A stretch of DNA of 64,000 bases from an uncultured bacterium (GCA_905214325.1 CAJMLT010000003.1:1-64000), one strand, 5' to 3'. Shown: positions 37,526 through 48,399, numbered from the stretch's first letter. Notes: a model not told the origin generated them from the letters alone. Numbers and translations are program-made.

Positions 37526-40351
37526 TTACAGAATACGCCTGAGAAAGCGTCCCGTGTGACTCTCTTTCACACGTGCGATCTCCTCCGGGGTTCCTTCGGC
37601 AACGATCGTACCACCGCGGCTTCCCCCTTCGGGACCCAGATCGATGATATAGTCGGCGGCCTTGATGATGTCGAGGTTATGTTCGATGACCAACACGGTA
37701 TTGCCCGAATCGACGAGGCGCTGCAGCACCTCGAGCAATTGACGGACATCATCGAAATGAAGACCCGTCGTTGGTTCATCGAGAATATAGAAGGTTCTCC
37801 CCGTTTGGCGCCGTTGCAGTTCGCTGGCCAGCTTGACCCGCTGCGCTTCGCCACCCGAAAGAGTGGTCGCGGGCTGACCGAGACGGATGTATCCCAATCC
37901 AACATCATGGAGGGTTTCGAGCTTGCGCTTCAACGAGGGGATCTTGGAGAAAAAGTCGAGACCTTCGTCGACGGTCATGTTCAGGATATCGTAGACGTTC
38001 TTGCCTCGATACGTGACCTGAAGGGTCTCGCGATTGTAACGCTTGCCCTCACAGACTTCGCAATCGACGTACACGTCGGGGAGAAAATGCATCTCTATCT
38101 TCTTCTGCCCATCGCCTTTACAGGCTTCGCAGCGTCCACCGGCCACATTGAAGGAAAATCGCCCGGGTGCATACCCCCGTGCCTTGCTTTCGGGAGTCGA
38201 AGCGAAAAGAGCACGTATGTCATCCCATAGGCCGATATAGGTAGCGGGGTTGGATCGCGGGGTACGTCCAATGGGGCTCTGATCGATGTTGATGACCTTG
38301 TCGATCAGTTCGGTGCCCATGAGTTTCTTGTACGCTCCGGCCTTACGATGGGCATGGTTGACGCGATTGGCGAGTGCGGGTGCCAAGGTGTCGGTGATCA
38401 GCGAACTTTTCCCCGAACCGGAAACCCCCGTGATGAGCGTCAGGGTACCCAATGGAATGCTGGCATCGATCCCCCGAAGGTTATTCTCGCTCGCGCCTTT
38501 GATTTTGATTGAACCCCGTGCCGGTTTGCGCCGCTGTTCGGGATAGGGAATGGTCTTTCTGCCGCTCAGATACTGGGCGGTCAAAGACTCTTCGACCTCC
38601 ATGATTTCGTCGGGCGTCCCCGCCGCGACGACGAAGCCTCCGTGTTCTCCGGCACCCGGCCCCATATCGATCACGTAATCGGCACTTCGGATGGTATCCT
38701 CGTCATGTTCCACGACAACGACGCTGTTACCGAGATCCCTCAGATGTTCCAGAGTACCTATCAGGCGTTCGTTGTCCCTTTGATGAAGACCGATCGAAGG
38801 CTCATCGAGAATATAGAGAACCCCCATCAAACCCGCACCTATCTGCGTGGCGAGACGGATGCGCTGCGCCTCGCCACCCGAGAGGGTAGCGGTGGCACGC
38901 TCGAGGGTGAGATAATCGAGCCCGACATCGACGAGAAATTGCAATCGAGCGCAGATTTCCTTGACGATAGGACCCGCAATCTGGTTTTGAACGTCGGAAA
39001 ACGACAGAGACTGGAAAAAACGCAACGAATCCTGTGCGCTCATCTCGCAGACTTCGTGAATATTCTTTTCGGCTATCGTGACGGCGAGGATCAAGGGATT
39101 GAGGCGTTTGCCACCACACGTCGCACACGCGACGATGGAGAAGAACTGCTCGTAGCGTTGACGCTGCTTGTCGGAAGACGCTTCCTTGTAGCGATGCATG
39201 ACCGCGGCACAGATGCCCTCCCAATCGATATACCAGTAGGTTTCCCGTCCATCGACGGTTACGTAATCAACGCGAATCTTCTCCCCAGGCGCTCCGTAGA
39301 GCATGGCTTTCTGCACCTTGTTGGGGATATCCTCCCAAGGGGTATCGGGGTCGACTCCGTAATGCAGCAACACGGCGCGCATGACCTGGGGATAATAATT
39401 GCCAGTCCGAAAGGGAGCGACGGCACCTTCGGCAAGGGAAAGAGAGCGATCGGGAATTACGAGACTCGGATCGATCTCCTCACGGCTACCGATTCCCAAA
39501 CAGTCGGGGCAGGCACCATAGGGTGCGTTGAAGGAAAAATCACGCGGCTGGAGTTCGTTCATCGAGTACCCGTGTTCGGGGCAGGCCAGAGCAAGCGAGA
39601 ACACCCGTTCCCGCTCTTCACCGGTGCCATCAATGAACTGCACCAGCACCCTTGAGTCGGTAAGTTTGATCGCCAGCTCGACCGCTTCGGCGATACGACT
39701 CGAAGATTCCGCTTTGATATTCACGCGATCGACCACGACGTCGATGGTGTGCTTATAACGCTTATCGAGCTTGACCTGCTCACCGGTGAGCTTGGTGATT
39801 TCACCATCGATACGCACACGCGCGAATCCTTCTTTGGTGAGATCGGCGAAAAGTTTCGTGAACTCCCCTTTGCGCCCCACGACCACCGGGGCCATGATCA
39901 AGGCCTTCGTGCCATCGCCGAAAGCGAGAATCTCATCAACCACCTGATCGGTGGTCTGCGCCTTGATCTCCCGTCCGCATTCGGGGCAGTGGGGCACACC
40001 GACGCGAGCGAAAAGAAGACGCAGATAGTCATATATCTCCGTTACCGTGCCCACCGTCGAGCGGGGATTTTTGCTGGTCGTTTTCTGATCGATGGAAACC
40101 GCCGGAGACAATCCATCGATGGAGTCGAGATCCGGTTTACTCATCTGTCCCAAGAACTGACGGGCATAGCTGGAGAGGCTTTCGACATAGCGACGCTGTC
40201 CTTCGGCGTAGACGGTGTCGAAGGCGAGAGAACTCTTCCCCGAACCGGAAAGCCCCGTGATAACCACCAATCGATCACGGGGAATATCAATATCGATGTT
40301 CTTGAGGTTATGCTCTCGGGCTCCCCTGATTGCAATCTCTGTCTGCGCCAT
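37526..40351 (-). CDS. uvrA: UvrABC excinuclease subunit A
   Basis: UvrA dimers scan DNA for bulky lesions and load UvrB. The start at 40351 gives [20 protein letters not shown], the usual N-terminus; 941 residues is typical. Two ABC ATPase halves show Walker [15 protein letters not shown] (about 32) and [14 protein letters not shown] (about 640), ABC signatures [11 protein letters not shown] and [11 protein letters not shown], and zinc cysteines CPECG and [15 protein letters not shown]. It is unlinked to uvrB at 1363. Confidence 0.97.
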   Translation of the reverse strand: MAQTEIAIRGAREHNLKNIDIDIPRDRLVVITGLSGSGKSSLAFDTVYAEGQRRYVESLSSYARQFLGQMSKPDLDSIDGLSPAVSIDQKTTSKNPRSTVGTVTEIYDYLRLLFARVGVPHCPECGREIKAQTTDQVVDEILAFGDGTKALIMAPVVVGRKGEFTKLFADLTKEGFARVRIDGEITKLTGEQVKLDKRYKHTIDVVVDRVNIKAESSSRIAEAVELAIKLTDSRVLVQFIDGTGEERERVFSLALACPEHGYSMNELQPRDFSFNAPYGACPDCLGIGSREEIDPSLVIPDRSLSLAEGAVAPFRTGNYYPQVMRAVLLHYGVDPDTPWEDIPNKVQKAMLYGAPGEKIRVDYVTVDGRETYWYIDWEGICAAVMHRYKEASSDKQRQRYEQFFSIVACATCGGKRLNPLILAVTIAEKNIHEVCEMSAQDSLRFFQSLSFSDVQNQIAGPIVKEICARLQFLVDVGLDYLTLERATATLSGGEAQRIRLATQIGAGLMGVLYILDEPSIGLHQRDNERLIGTLEHLRDLGNSVVVVEHDEDTIRSADYVIDMGPGAGEHGGFVVAAGTPDEIMEVEESLTAQYLSGRKTIPYPEQRRKPARGSIKIKGASENNLRGIDASIPLGTLTLITGVSGSGKSSLITDTLAPALANRVNHAHRKAGAYKKLMGTELIDKVINIDQSPIGRTPRSNPATYIGLWDDIRALFASTPESKARGYAPGRFSFNVAGGRCEACKGDGQKKIEMHFLPDVYVDCEVCEGKRYNRETLQVTYRGKNVYDILNMTVDEGLDFFSKIPSLKRKLETLHDVGLGYIRLGQPATTLSGGEAQRVKLASELQRRQTGRTFYILDEPTTGLHFDDVRQLLEVLQRLVDSGNTVLVIEHNLDIIKAADYIIDLGPEGGSRGGTIVAEGTPEEIARVKESHTGRFLRRIL

Positions 40352-40489
40352 ACCATTCCCATCCGTTGAGACATCCGAAAATTCGCGACTTCTCATGATA
40401 ATCCAGAAAAAGCCAGCTGGGAGAAATCTCCAAGACACCAACAATCATCGAGTGCGCTCACGCATGAGACAAGCCGGAGCACCGGTCGA

Positions 40490-41449
40490 TCAGGCGCGAG
40501 GATGGGCGTGCTTATGGGCTTGCTTGAGGTGTTCGGGGGTCAGATGGGTGTATATCTGCGTCGTGGAAAGGCTCGCATGCCCCAACATCTCCTGCACCGA
40601 ACGAAGATCGGCTCCCCCGGCAAGCAAGTCAGTGGCGAACGTGTGACGCAACACGTGAGGCGAGAGCGTCTCATCCATCCCGGCACGGCGAAGAGCCTCT
40701 TTGAAAACAAGACGTATCGCCTGCGTGGTCATCATGTTGCCTCGCGTCGAAACGAATACGTAGGGCACCGCGTTTCCGCGGGACAGATCCGGTCTCCCCT
40801 TTTCAAGATACAGACGCAGCGAATCGATCCCCAAAGCATGCATCGGCACGAGTCTCTCCTTGCTCCCCTTGCCGAAAACCTTCACCAAACCCCGATCGAG
40901 ATCGACATCGGATAGGGTCAGCCGAGAAGCTTCGGACACACGGGTGCCACAAGCATAGAGGAATTCGAGGAGGGCCTGGTTGCGATAGTCGAGCGCACGA
41001 GGCGGGGTCGGAGATTCGGGATCCACGAAAACCGACAGAAGGGCCTTCATATCCTTTTCCGTCACCACGCGAGGCAGAGAGTGAGACTGCTTGGGGCCCT
41101 GAAGAACCACGGTCGGATTCACTTCGATATGGCGAACCACGACAAGCCATTGGTAAAAGCTCTTTATCGAACTCAGATGACGGTTTACCGTACGACGGGA
41201 GTACCGAGCGCGATCGAGATCCGCAAGATAGAGACGCAGCTGCTGATGCTTGAGAGCAAGCAACGCGATACGATTGCGCCCGCACCAACGGGAGAATGCC
41301 CGAAGATCGCTTCGATAGGCACGTACGGTGTGGTCGGAAGCATTACGTTCGACGATGAGTGCGTTACAGAATTCCTCGATCAGAAGCGCATCTTCAGGCG
41401 AAATGAAAGCATCCGAGGATTCCGAAGCCCCCTCTCCCGAGAGCATCAT
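40490..41449 (-). CDS. Tyrosine recombinase XerC/XerD family
   Basis: Xer recombinases resolve chromosome dimers at dif. The 319-residue product has the SAM-like core-binding domain (about 20-110) and the catalytic set: Arg in CGTRVSEA, Lys in [19 protein letters not shown], the second His in [10 protein letters not shown] and nucleophile Tyr in [10 protein letters not shown]. It overlaps trmFO by 4 bp (ATGA). The location beside trmFO and dprA matches the Firmicutes-type xerC locus, but XerC versus XerD cannot be decided here. No dif-like site was recognised. Confidence 0.92.
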   Translation of the reverse strand: MMLSGEGASESSDAFISPEDALLIEEFCNALIVERNASDHTVRAYRSDLRAFSRWCGRNRIALLALKHQQLRLYLADLDRARYSRRTVNRHLSSIKSFYQWLVVVRHIEVNPTVVLQGPKQSHSLPRVVTEKDMKALLSVFVDPESPTPPRALDYRNQALLEFLYACGTRVSEASRLTLSDVDLDRGLVKVFGKGSKERLVPMHALGIDSLRLYLEKGRPDLSRGNAVPYVFVSTRGNMMTTQAIRLVFKEALRRAGMDETLSPHVLRHTFATDLLAGGADLRSVQEMLGHASLSTTQIYTHLTPEHLKQAHKHAHPRA

Positions 41450-42861
41450 CGCTCGTCCCCCAACAAACCCACCTGTCGCAATCGGTCGGCATAGGCATCG
41501 ATAGCCGACTTTCCCCGTAGAGCGTAGGCGGCATAGCGCTCCCGTTTGTTACGAATTCTCGACTCCAAAGGTTCCATGATGCCGAAATTCACATGCATGG
41601 GCTGATAATCCTGAGTCTGAGATGAAGTAGCGTAAGACAGAAGCGCCCCGAAAGCGGATTGGGATGGAAGTGGTTCGAAGGGTAGATCACAAAGATGAGC
41701 CACGATACCCAAACAGGCCACGACTCCACTTGCGATGGCTTCACAATATCCTTCGGTACCTCCCAGCTGACCGGCAACGAACAAAGGAGGGACGGGTTGA
41801 GAGAGCGGCGCCTTCAAACGGAGAGATTCGTCGAGAAGATGCGGTGCGTCAAGGAAGGTGTTGCGGTGCATCACCCCATAACGGGCAAATTCGGCTTCGG
41901 CGAGACCGGGAATCAGACGGAACACCCGCTTCTGCTCCGGAAACGTCAGGTTGGTCTGAAAACCGACGAGATTATAGCTTTGCCGATGGGCATCTTCGGC
42001 ACGAAGCTGCACCACCGCCCAAGGACGATGACCGGTGGAGGGGTCACGTAAGCCGACGGGCTTGAGTGGGCCGAAACGCGGGGCATCGAAACCCTTGCGG
42101 GCGATTTCCTCTATAGGCTGGCACGCTTGGAACAGATCACGCGTTTCGAATTCTTTCTTTATCACGCATTCCGCTCGAATCAATTCGTCGATGAAGTGCT
42201 CATAGGCATCCTTATCGAAGGGAGCATTGAGATAGTCTCCTGGCTGATCATCCTCATAGCGACTCTGCCTGAACACCGTATCCCGATCAAGTGAATCCGC
42301 GAATACGATGGGTGCGGCGGCGTCATAGAAAGAAAGGTATTCGCATCCCGTGATCCTCTGAAGCGATGACGCCAGATCGTCGGAGGTGAGAGGCCCCGAA
42401 GCCACCAGGATGGCATCGGCCTTATCGCCGAGAGGATGGCTTTCGTCTTGCCCTTCCCCTCTGATTTCCAAAAACCCCTCGACGGTAATACCCGTCACCT
42501 CGGCACGAACACAGGTGATGTTGTTCTGCGCGAGGATGGCTTCGGTCACCGCCCGGGAAAAAGCCTTCCTGTCAACGGCAAGAGCGCCCCCGGCGGGAAC
42601 ACGATGGCGATAGGCCAGCTCCAGAAGAAAGGATCCCAGGGATTCAAGTTCATACTTCAACATGCCGGCAGCACTATCGGACTTGGTCGACTTGAGCGAA
42701 TTAGAACAAACCAATTCGGCGAAATCATCCCCCTGATGAACCCCCGTGGTAGCGAAGGGTCGCATTTCGAAAAGACGTACCGAATACCCCCGATGAGCCA
42801 ACTGGAGTGCCGCTTCGCTTCCGGCGAGTCCTCCACCTATTATGTCTATCTTTTTCATCAT
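41446..42861 (-). CDS. trmFO: Methylenetetrahydrofolate-tRNA (uracil-5-)-methyltransferase
   Basis: TrmFO uses FAD and methylene-tetrahydrofolate to make m5U54 in the tRNA T loop. The 471-residue product has the GidA-like FAD motif IDIIGGGLAGSEAALQLA (about 5-22), LVCSNSLKS containing a catalytic-type Cys (about 52-60), and the C-terminal GQLGGTEGYCEAIASG. Start: two adjacent ATGs (42861, 42858) without a strong ribosome site. It sits between dprA and the xer gene. Confidence 0.95.
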   Translation of the reverse strand: MMKKIDIIGGGLAGSEAALQLAHRGYSVRLFEMRPFATTGVHQGDDFAELVCSNSLKSTKSDSAAGMLKYELESLGSFLLELAYRHRVPAGGALAVDRKAFSRAVTEAILAQNNITCVRAEVTGITVEGFLEIRGEGQDESHPLGDKADAILVASGPLTSDDLASSLQRITGCEYLSFYDAAAPIVFADSLDRDTVFRQSRYEDDQPGDYLNAPFDKDAYEHFIDELIRAECVIKKEFETRDLFQACQPIEEIARKGFDAPRFGPLKPVGLRDPSTGHRPWAVVQLRAEDAHRQSYNLVGFQTNLTFPEQKRVFRLIPGLAEAEFARYGVMHRNTFLDAPHLLDESLRLKAPLSQPVPPLFVAGQLGGTEGYCEAIASGVVACLGIVAHLCDLPFEPLPSQSAFGALLSYATSSQTQDYQPMHVNFGIMEPLESRIRNKRERYAAYALRGKSAIDAYADRLRQVGLLGDER

Positions 42862-42874
42862 GACATCCAGATTA

Positions 42875-43837
42875 CTATATCCGCGCCGGACCGTAACGCC
42901 CATCGGGAAACCTCGCAATCAAACCATCCCGCTCAAGTTCCGCTATTCGCACCATTAACCAAGTGAGTTTATCCGAATAAGCATCGTCAACCTCCAAATC
43001 GAGAGCGATCATATCATCCAAGCGAAGAGGGTCGGCGTTGAGCGCGTTCAGAAGAGGGTCAGAGACGTCTGTCTTTCCATTACCCATGTGTTGTGCCCTC
43101 AAGCATCCGAACAAAGCGTTTAAGACGTCTTCGAACGTTTCCTCATCCACTATCGGAACCGCTCCTTGGTAGATGAGACGATTGGCACCACGGGAAGTGG
43201 GAGAGGTGATGGCCCCGGGGACAACCAGCACTTCCTTATTCGCCTCAAGCGCATCGTCGGCCGTAGAGAAGGTCCCCGAGGGAAGACCCGCTTCAACGAT
43301 CAGGGTCGCCTTACTCATGCCGGCAATGATGCGGTTGCGCGCACGAAAGGTATAGGGCAAGGGTGGGAAGTTCCAGTGCCTTTCGGAAATCACCGCTCCC
43401 CCTTTGTCGATTATCTCCTGAAAAAGCGCCCTGTTCTCCTCGGGATACAAACGATCACAACCGCCACCCAGAACAGCGACGGTCTTTCCTTCGGACCCAA
43501 GTGCCGCCCTGTGAGCCGCGCTATCACACCCACGCGCTCCTCCGGATACGATGGTAACCCCTCTTGCGGCGGCAAGGGAGGAAAACGTCTTCGCGGCCGC
43601 AAGGCCATAGGGTGTTGCCTTGCGGGCACCTATCACAGCCAAGCCTTCCTGAAGCGCATCGACATCCCCAACGACATAAAGTTCATCCGGTGGTTTCGGG
43701 ATAGACATAAGAGCATCGGGATAACCACACGTCCCTCTGGAAAGTACCGTTCTCTTTCCCTTGAGAGGCAGGGATTCTATCTCGGAATAACGTTGACGGT
43801 GAAGTCGATTCGCCTCATGAACAGACAGTTCTCTCAT
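42875..43837 (-). CDS. dprA: DNA-processing protein DprA
   Basis: DprA loads RecA on incoming single-stranded DNA during transformation. The start at 43837 overlaps the comM stop by 4 bp. The 320-residue product has the extended Rossmann fold with VIGARKATPYGL, SGGARGCDSAAHRAAL, AVLGGGCDRLYPEEN and FRARNRIIAGMS (about 70-200), and a C-terminal winged-helix-like segment. No comEA/comEC genes are in the window, so competence is not proven; a comM-dprA pair suggests it. Confidence 0.95.
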   Translation of the reverse strand: MRELSVHEANRLHRQRYSEIESLPLKGKRTVLSRGTCGYPDALMSIPKPPDELYVVGDVDALQEGLAVIGARKATPYGLAAAKTFSSLAAARGVTIVSGGARGCDSAAHRAALGSEGKTVAVLGGGCDRLYPEENRALFQEIIDKGGAVISERHWNFPPLPYTFRARNRIIAGMSKATLIVEAGLPSGTFSTADDALEANKEVLVVPGAITSPTSRGANRLIYQGAVPIVDEETFEDVLNALFGCLRAQHMGNGKTDVSDPLLNALNADPLRLDDMIALDLEVDDAYSDKLTWLMVRIAELERDGLIARFPDGRYGPARI

Positions 43838-45330
43838 GCCTCTCTCCCCTCTTTGAAACGAAGCGCACAAGCTTGAGCGACATGCTCCTTCTCAACGGTT
43901 GATGATCTTTCCAAATCGGCAATGGTACGAGAAAGAAGGAGGACCTTACGAAGCGAACGAACACTCATGCGATAGGTATTACTCATCGTATGTAGAAAAT
44001 CACCTGCGGAATCCCGCAGAGCGCAACCCTCCAACAGTTCCTTGAAATTGCCTTTCGCATACGCATTCCCTCCCCCTGTCCGATGAAGAGCGAAACGCTT
44101 TGCCTCAACGACTTCGTCCCTCATTTCCGCAGAAGACCGTCCGCTCGTCGAAGAGGTAAGAGTCGCATAATCACTGCGCCAAACATCTATACGAATATCT
44201 ATTCTGTCCAACAGGGGCCCACCTATTTTGCCTTGATACAGACGAATCTGCGACTCACTGCATCGACATTCTTTTTCCGGATCACCGAAGTAGCCACATG
44301 GGCAAGGATTCATAGCTGCAAGAAGCAGAAAACGGGAGGGAAACTCATACAGTCCTTCCGCCCGGGTAAGACGCACGACTCCCTCTTCGAGAGGTTGACG
44401 CAACGCTTGCAGTACGCCTGACCTGAATTCGGGCAACTCATCAAGGAAAAGAACTCCTCTATGGGCCAAAGATATCTCCCCCGGCCTCACCGGGGAACCA
44501 CCTCCGATAAGACCCGCACTCGTCGCACTGTGATGCGGCGCGCAATAAGGTCGCACCCCGGCCAAAACCGACGACATATCCTCGCCCAGAACCGAACGTA
44601 TCAAAGCGGCCTCTATGATCTCCGATTCATCGAGCGGAGGCAGAATGCTGGGAAAACAACGCGCAAGCATCGTTTTCCCCGATCCCGGTGGTCCGACCAT
44701 GAGAACCCCATGCTCCCCCACCGCGGCAATCTGTAGTGCTCTTTTCGCCATTTCATGACCACCGACCTCAGAAAAATCGGACGGTACGGTAACCGTTTCC
44801 GAAGACAATGCGGGCATGAGAGGTAAATCCTTCAAACGAATCCGGGAAAGACGATCGATCGCATAACAGTTCACCCCCGAAACCGACACAGCCCCCTTAT
44901 CGCAACGACCGGTAATAAGAGAACAGTTGAGCTTTTTGGCACATTGCTCATAAGCAAGTAAACCGTTAACGGCACTCACCTGTCCCTCAAGCGAAAGCTC
45001 ACCCGTCACGAGAGATCCAGCGATGATCCGATGATCGATTTGATTGGTGGCAACAAGAAGACCCAAGGCGATAGGGAGATCGAATCCCGTTCCACTTTTC
45101 TTCAAAGACGCAGGAGCGAGATTGACGACGATTTTGTCCGAAGGCATAACGAAACCACATGCTCGAATGGCGGCACGCACACGTTCCCGCGATTCCTGAA
45201 TGGCCGCATCGGGCATACCGACGATGGAAAACGACGGGATGCCGTTTGATATGACAACCTCAACGGAGACGGGAACCGCTTCCACGCCACGGAGAGTAGC
45301 ACCTTGTACGACACATGAAAAATAGGCCAT
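43834..45330 (-). CDS. comM: ComM/YifB family AAA+ protein (Mg-chelatase-like)
   Basis: ComM is a branch-migration helicase that extends recombination during transformation. The 498-residue product has an N-terminal Lon-protease-like domain (about 1-170; EVVISNGIPSFSIVGMPDAA), a Mg-chelatase AAA module with Walker A GPPGSGKTMLARC (about 217-229), GVLFLDELPEF, and a C-terminal helical domain (SNTYRMSVRSLRKVLLLSRT). It lies between yraN and dprA. Confidence 0.95.
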   Translation of the reverse strand: MAYFSCVVQGATLRGVEAVPVSVEVVISNGIPSFSIVGMPDAAIQESRERVRAAIRACGFVMPSDKIVVNLAPASLKKSGTGFDLPIALGLLVATNQIDHRIIAGSLVTGELSLEGQVSAVNGLLAYEQCAKKLNCSLITGRCDKGAVSVSGVNCYAIDRLSRIRLKDLPLMPALSSETVTVPSDFSEVGGHEMAKRALQIAAVGEHGVLMVGPPGSGKTMLARCFPSILPPLDESEIIEAALIRSVLGEDMSSVLAGVRPYCAPHHSATSAGLIGGGSPVRPGEISLAHRGVLFLDELPEFRSGVLQALRQPLEEGVVRLTRAEGLYEFPSRFLLLAAMNPCPCGYFGDPEKECRCSESQIRLYQGKIGGPLLDRIDIRIDVWRSDYATLTSSTSGRSSAEMRDEVVEAKRFALHRTGGGNAYAKGNFKELLEGCALRDSAGDFLHTMSNTYRMSVRSLRKVLLLSRTIADLERSSTVEKEHVAQACALRFKEGREA

Positions 45331-45339
45331 AGGAGAAAC

Positions 45340-45816
45340 CTAGCAGATACCGAAAGCATCGGTGTGCATACGTAAAAAAGCCCTGGTGTCCGACAAGACC
45401 AAAATGGAAATCACATCAAAACGCACGCGTACATCGACGAAATCAGCATGCTGCTGCAAATAACAAGCGGCGATCTTTTCGTAGCGGGCACGTTTCTTAT
45501 CGTTTACCGCTTCTGCCGGAAACCCCTTTTCAAGGCCACGGCGGGTTTTCACCTCAACGAAGCAAAGAATATCGTCGCAACGAGCGATGATATCCGCTTC
45601 ACCGGCGAAACAAACCCAGTTCCTCTCGAGGATCCGATAACCTTTCCTTTCGAGAAAAAGCTGCGCGGCATGTTCACCTTTTTGCCCCAGCTCCCGATTG
45701 GAGAGAGCTGGGGCGGTGGTTGCTCGACTTCTCTGAGATCCTTTCTTCAACGATACCTCATTACGGACCTCATTAGAATTTATGTTTTGTTTTTCAGGGT
45801 CATACAAGTCAAGCAT
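45340..45816 (-). CDS. YraN family (UPF0102) nuclease-like protein
   Basis: The start at 45816 is fixed by AAGGAGATC. After a 38-residue polar leader, the 158-residue product carries the compact nuclease-like fold: GQKGEHAAQLFLERKGYRIL, GEADIIARCDD and CFVEVKTRR hold the Glu, Asp and ExK residues of PD-(D/E)xK enzymes. Family members are linked to the rnhB locus, but their role is not settled. Confidence 0.9.
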   Translation of the reverse strand: MLDLYDPEKQNINSNEVRNEVSLKKGSQRSRATTAPALSNRELGQKGEHAAQLFLERKGYRILERNWVCFAGEADIIARCDDILCFVEVKTRRGLEKGFPAEAVNDKKRARYEKIAACYLQQHADFVDVRVRFDVISILVLSDTRAFLRMHTDAFGIC

Positions 45817-46017
45817 TTGATCTCCTTCCACAAGAAAGAAGATACGCATCAGATCTTGAATTACTTTGAAAAAAATTGGAAATTTATTTGAAATAAAATC
45901 GGTTTGACCTGCAAAGATAACCGCCAATGACAGAAAAAGGGAGATCAGTCCCGAAAAACATGCATCCGAAACGATGGAAACATCGAAACCGAAAGACAGG
46001 TATGTGATGCGTAGACC

Positions 46018-46809
46018 CTAGAGAAAGAGTGTTTCCTGAAGAAAGTTTTGGCAGAAGGAAACACGATGAATGGGAGTCAAGCCCTTCTGTTCTATAGCCT
46101 GACGATGGCGTTCGCTGCCATATCCCTTCGAAGAGGCAAAATCATAGCCGGGGTATTGATGGTCGTAAGCAACCATCAGCTGATCGCGGGTGACTTTCGC
46201 GATCAACGATGCTGCCGCAATGGAGGCGCAACGGGCATCCCCCTTCACAACGCTGATTTCCCTCGTATCGAAATGAAGAGGGTTTCCGTCGAGCAGGATA
46301 ACCTCGGGAACAATTCCCTGACCCTCTATGTCCGACACAGCCTGAGAAAAAGCCCGTTTGAGACAGGCGGTCATGCCCAGCTCATCGATCATCGCCGGTT
46401 CGATATGGACAACAGACCAAGCGATAGCCTCTTCTTTGATTTCTTCAGCCAAATCCGGACGACGGGCAGCCGCCACCTGTTTGGAGTCATTGAGAAGCGG
46501 AATATGACGTGCGTGAAAGGGAAAGACCACACCCGCAACCGTAAGAGGTCCGGCCAAGGGCCCACGTCCGACCTCGTCAAGTCCGACGGCGATACGATCC
46601 CGCGTCAATTCGCTTTCGAAGGAGTACAGCCCGTCGAGACGACGCTGCTCTTCGGCTTGAGCTGCAAGACGTTTTTTCGTCGCGGCAAGCGCAGCCTGAA
46701 CCCCCTTGCGCGTATCGGCGCACAGAGAGCGTTCCAGAACCTGAAACTCCTCTTGCGTCACTTCCTTCAAGCGGGATCGTATGTCGGAGACGGTTTGCAG
46801 AAGAACCAC
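46018..46809 (-). CDS. rnhB: Ribonuclease HII
   Basis: RNase HII removes single ribonucleotides and RNA from RNA:DNA hybrids. GLDEVGRGPLAGPLTVAGVV (about 77-96) holds the first acidic pair, and further metal ligands lie near IPEVILLDGNPL and KVTRDQLMVAYD. The 263-residue protein has an extra helical N-terminus of about 70 residues. The start is uncertain: GTG at 46809 lacks a ribosome site and abuts the rplS terminator; GTG near 46758 is an alternative. Confidence 0.93.
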   Translation of the reverse strand: MVLLQTVSDIRSRLKEVTQEEFQVLERSLCADTRKGVQAALAATKKRLAAQAEEQRRLDGLYSFESELTRDRIAVGLDEVGRGPLAGPLTVAGVVFPFHARHIPLLNDSKQVAAARRPDLAEEIKEEAIAWSVVHIEPAMIDELGMTACLKRAFSQAVSDIEGQGIVPEVILLDGNPLHFDTREISVVKGDARCASIAAASLIAKVTRDQLMVAYDHQYPGYDFASSKGYGSERHRQAIEQKGLTPIHRVSFCQNFLQETLFL

Positions 46810-46810
46810 C

Positions 46811-46851
46811 TAAAAACGATAAAGGCACGATACACAAAGGTATCGTGCCTT
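46811..46851 (-). terminator. Intrinsic terminator after rplS
   Basis: A perfect 12-bp stem (46822-46833 with 46840-46851) is followed on the minus strand by TTATCGTTTTTAG. It lies between the rplS stop and the rnhB start, so rnhB needs readthrough or its own promoter. Confidence 0.88.
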
Positions 46852-46872
46852 ACTTTTCGTAACGGGAAAAAA

Positions 46873-47217
46873 CTAGAATGCCTTTTCCTTGATTTTCGCA
46901 GCTTTACCAACCTTGTCACGAAGGTAGTAGAGCTTCGCACGATTGACATCGCCATGACGGACGACTTCGATCTTTTCGATCTTGGGAGAATGAACGGGGA
47001 ACGTACGCTCGACACCGATGGAGAAGCTGATCTTACGGACGGTGAACGTCTCGCGATTGGATGCCCCATGACGACGAATGACATCACCCTGGAAAACCTG
47101 AACACGCTCACGGTTTCCCTCTTTGATGCGATAGTGAACCTTCACGTTGTCGCCGACGTTAAAATCAGCAACTTCGGGATTGACTTGCTGTTGTTCGATT
47201 GCGCGGATGATATCCAT
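46873..47217 (-). CDS. rplS: 50S ribosomal protein L19
   Basis: L19 lies at the 30S-50S interface. The 114-residue product contains [21 protein letters not shown] at its core (about 23-43), [26 protein letters not shown], and a C-terminal [16 protein letters not shown]; all are standard. It has its own promoter and terminator and begins the rplS-rnhB-yraN-comM-dprA-trmFO-xer run. Confidence 0.97.
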   Translation of the reverse strand: MDIIRAIEQQQVNPEVADFNVGDNVKVHYRIKEGNRERVQVFQGDVIRRHGASNRETFTVRKISFSIGVERTFPVHSPKIEKIEVVRHGDVNRAKLYYLRDKVGKAAKIKEKAF

Positions 47218-47283
47218 TTTCTGTTCCTTCTATAAACTCAATACTTCGATTGTGATCATAAGATGTCAAAGACACGGCTAGTT

Positions 47284-47312
47284 ATTATACGTTGGCTCGA
47301 GATATGACGCAA
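47284..47312 (-). promoter_or_regulatory. Sigma-70-type promoter of rplS
   Basis: TTGCGT (47307-47312) and TATAAT (47284-47289) are separated by exactly 17 bp. The predicted transcript start near 47277 leaves a leader of about 60 nt before the rplS ATG. Confidence 0.8.
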
Positions 47313-47387
47313 GGACTAAATTCGTTTTGTCCATATATTTCATACGGGCATCCGGCCGAGCGTGAAATTCCCCGCCGGCCTCCCGCC

Positions 47388-47720
47388 TCATATAAGCAAC
47401 AAAACACCGTAAGCACCTACACCGACAACGATGCAACCCATGAGTGATTTCGTTTTGATGGCCACGGGAACGACGATCAGCGCGGCGACGAGCGGCAAGG
47501 CCCCCGGCCAAACCCCTCCCTCGAACATGGTCGGCGAAAGAAGATCGTTGGCTATGAGAGCGGCGAATGCAGCGGGCGGAATGAACGTCAAGGCGTTGGA
47601 AAGCCAGCCCGGCAATTCCTTGCCCCGCAACAAAAACAACGGTGCACTACGACAGATGAAGATCGTCACGGCGCACCCCAAGGCGATGACCAGGAAATCA
47701 TTCCAGGATATCGGTTCCAC
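47388..47720 (-). CDS. azlD: Branched-chain amino acid exporter small subunit AzlD
   Basis: AzlD pairs with AzlC to export branched-chain amino acids. The start is GTG at 47720, following GAGGAGGTGTC and overlapping the azlC end. The 110-residue protein is almost wholly hydrophobic with about four transmembrane helices and FLVIALGCAVTIFICRSAPL near its start, as in the family. Confidence 0.9.
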   Translation of the reverse strand: MEPISWNDFLVIALGCAVTIFICRSAPLFLLRGKELPGWLSNALTFIPPAAFAALIANDLLSPTMFEGGVWPGALPLVAALIVVPVAIKTKSLMGCIVVGVGAYGVLLLI

Positions 47721-48399
47721 GACGACACCTCCTCGATACCACAATCCCCGCAAGCACCCCGAGAAGAGCTCCGATCAGAATAGCCGGACCGCTGAGACCG
47801 ACGAGCTTACAGAGAAACACGCCCACAACCGCAACGAGAGCCGCGGCGATATTGCCCGCCGTCGGACTCTGAGAGAAAAGAAGACAGAGGAAGATACTCG
47901 TCATAGCGAATGAAGCAAGAGCGGTCGGAACCGTTAAGAGATTACCCAGGACGACTCCGACGACATTGGCGAGCGCCCAGCATGATTGAGAAAAAAGGTT
48001 AACGAGTGTGGCCCCTTTGACACTCCAGTTCCCCAATTCGAATTTGGCAAGGTTGACCGCAAACGATTCATCGGTCACCGTGGCTCCGAATAGAAAAGCC
48101 AGACCTTTCTTCGAATCGGCGCAGAAACGCGACAGTGAGGCTCCATAGAGAATCTGACGGGAATTGACCAGCGTCACACTGGCTATGATCGCCGAAATGG
48201 GCGATCCGGCAAGCCACATATTCGAAATCATATACTGACCGGCACCCGAGTAGAAAAGAGCACTGAGAAGAAAAACCTGAAGGGCATCGAGCCCGACCTG
48301 TTGGGCGAGAATGCCGCAGGGGATTCCCAGAAAAATATAGCCCACCATAATAGGCGCAGCGCAAACAAAAGCTTCTTTGATCGTGGAAGTATTAGCCAT
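47698..48399 (-). CDS. azlC: Branched-chain amino acid exporter large subunit AzlC
   Basis: The 233-residue integral membrane protein has the family opening (AAPIMVGYIFLGIPCGILAQ) and the conserved YSGAGQYMISNMWLAG and NSRQILYGASLS segments; about six to seven helices can be counted. It overlaps azlD by 23 bp. Export could balance overproduction by the ilvDBNC genes elsewhere in the window. Confidence 0.93.
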   Translation of the reverse strand: MANTSTIKEAFVCAAPIMVGYIFLGIPCGILAQQVGLDALQVFLLSALFYSGAGQYMISNMWLAGSPISAIIASVTLVNSRQILYGASLSRFCADSKKGLAFLFGATVTDESFAVNLAKFELGNWSVKGATLVNLFSQSCWALANVVGVVLGNLLTVPTALASFAMTSIFLCLLFSQSPTAGNIAAALVAVVGVFLCKLVGLSGPAILIGALLGVLAGIVVSRRCRRGTDILE

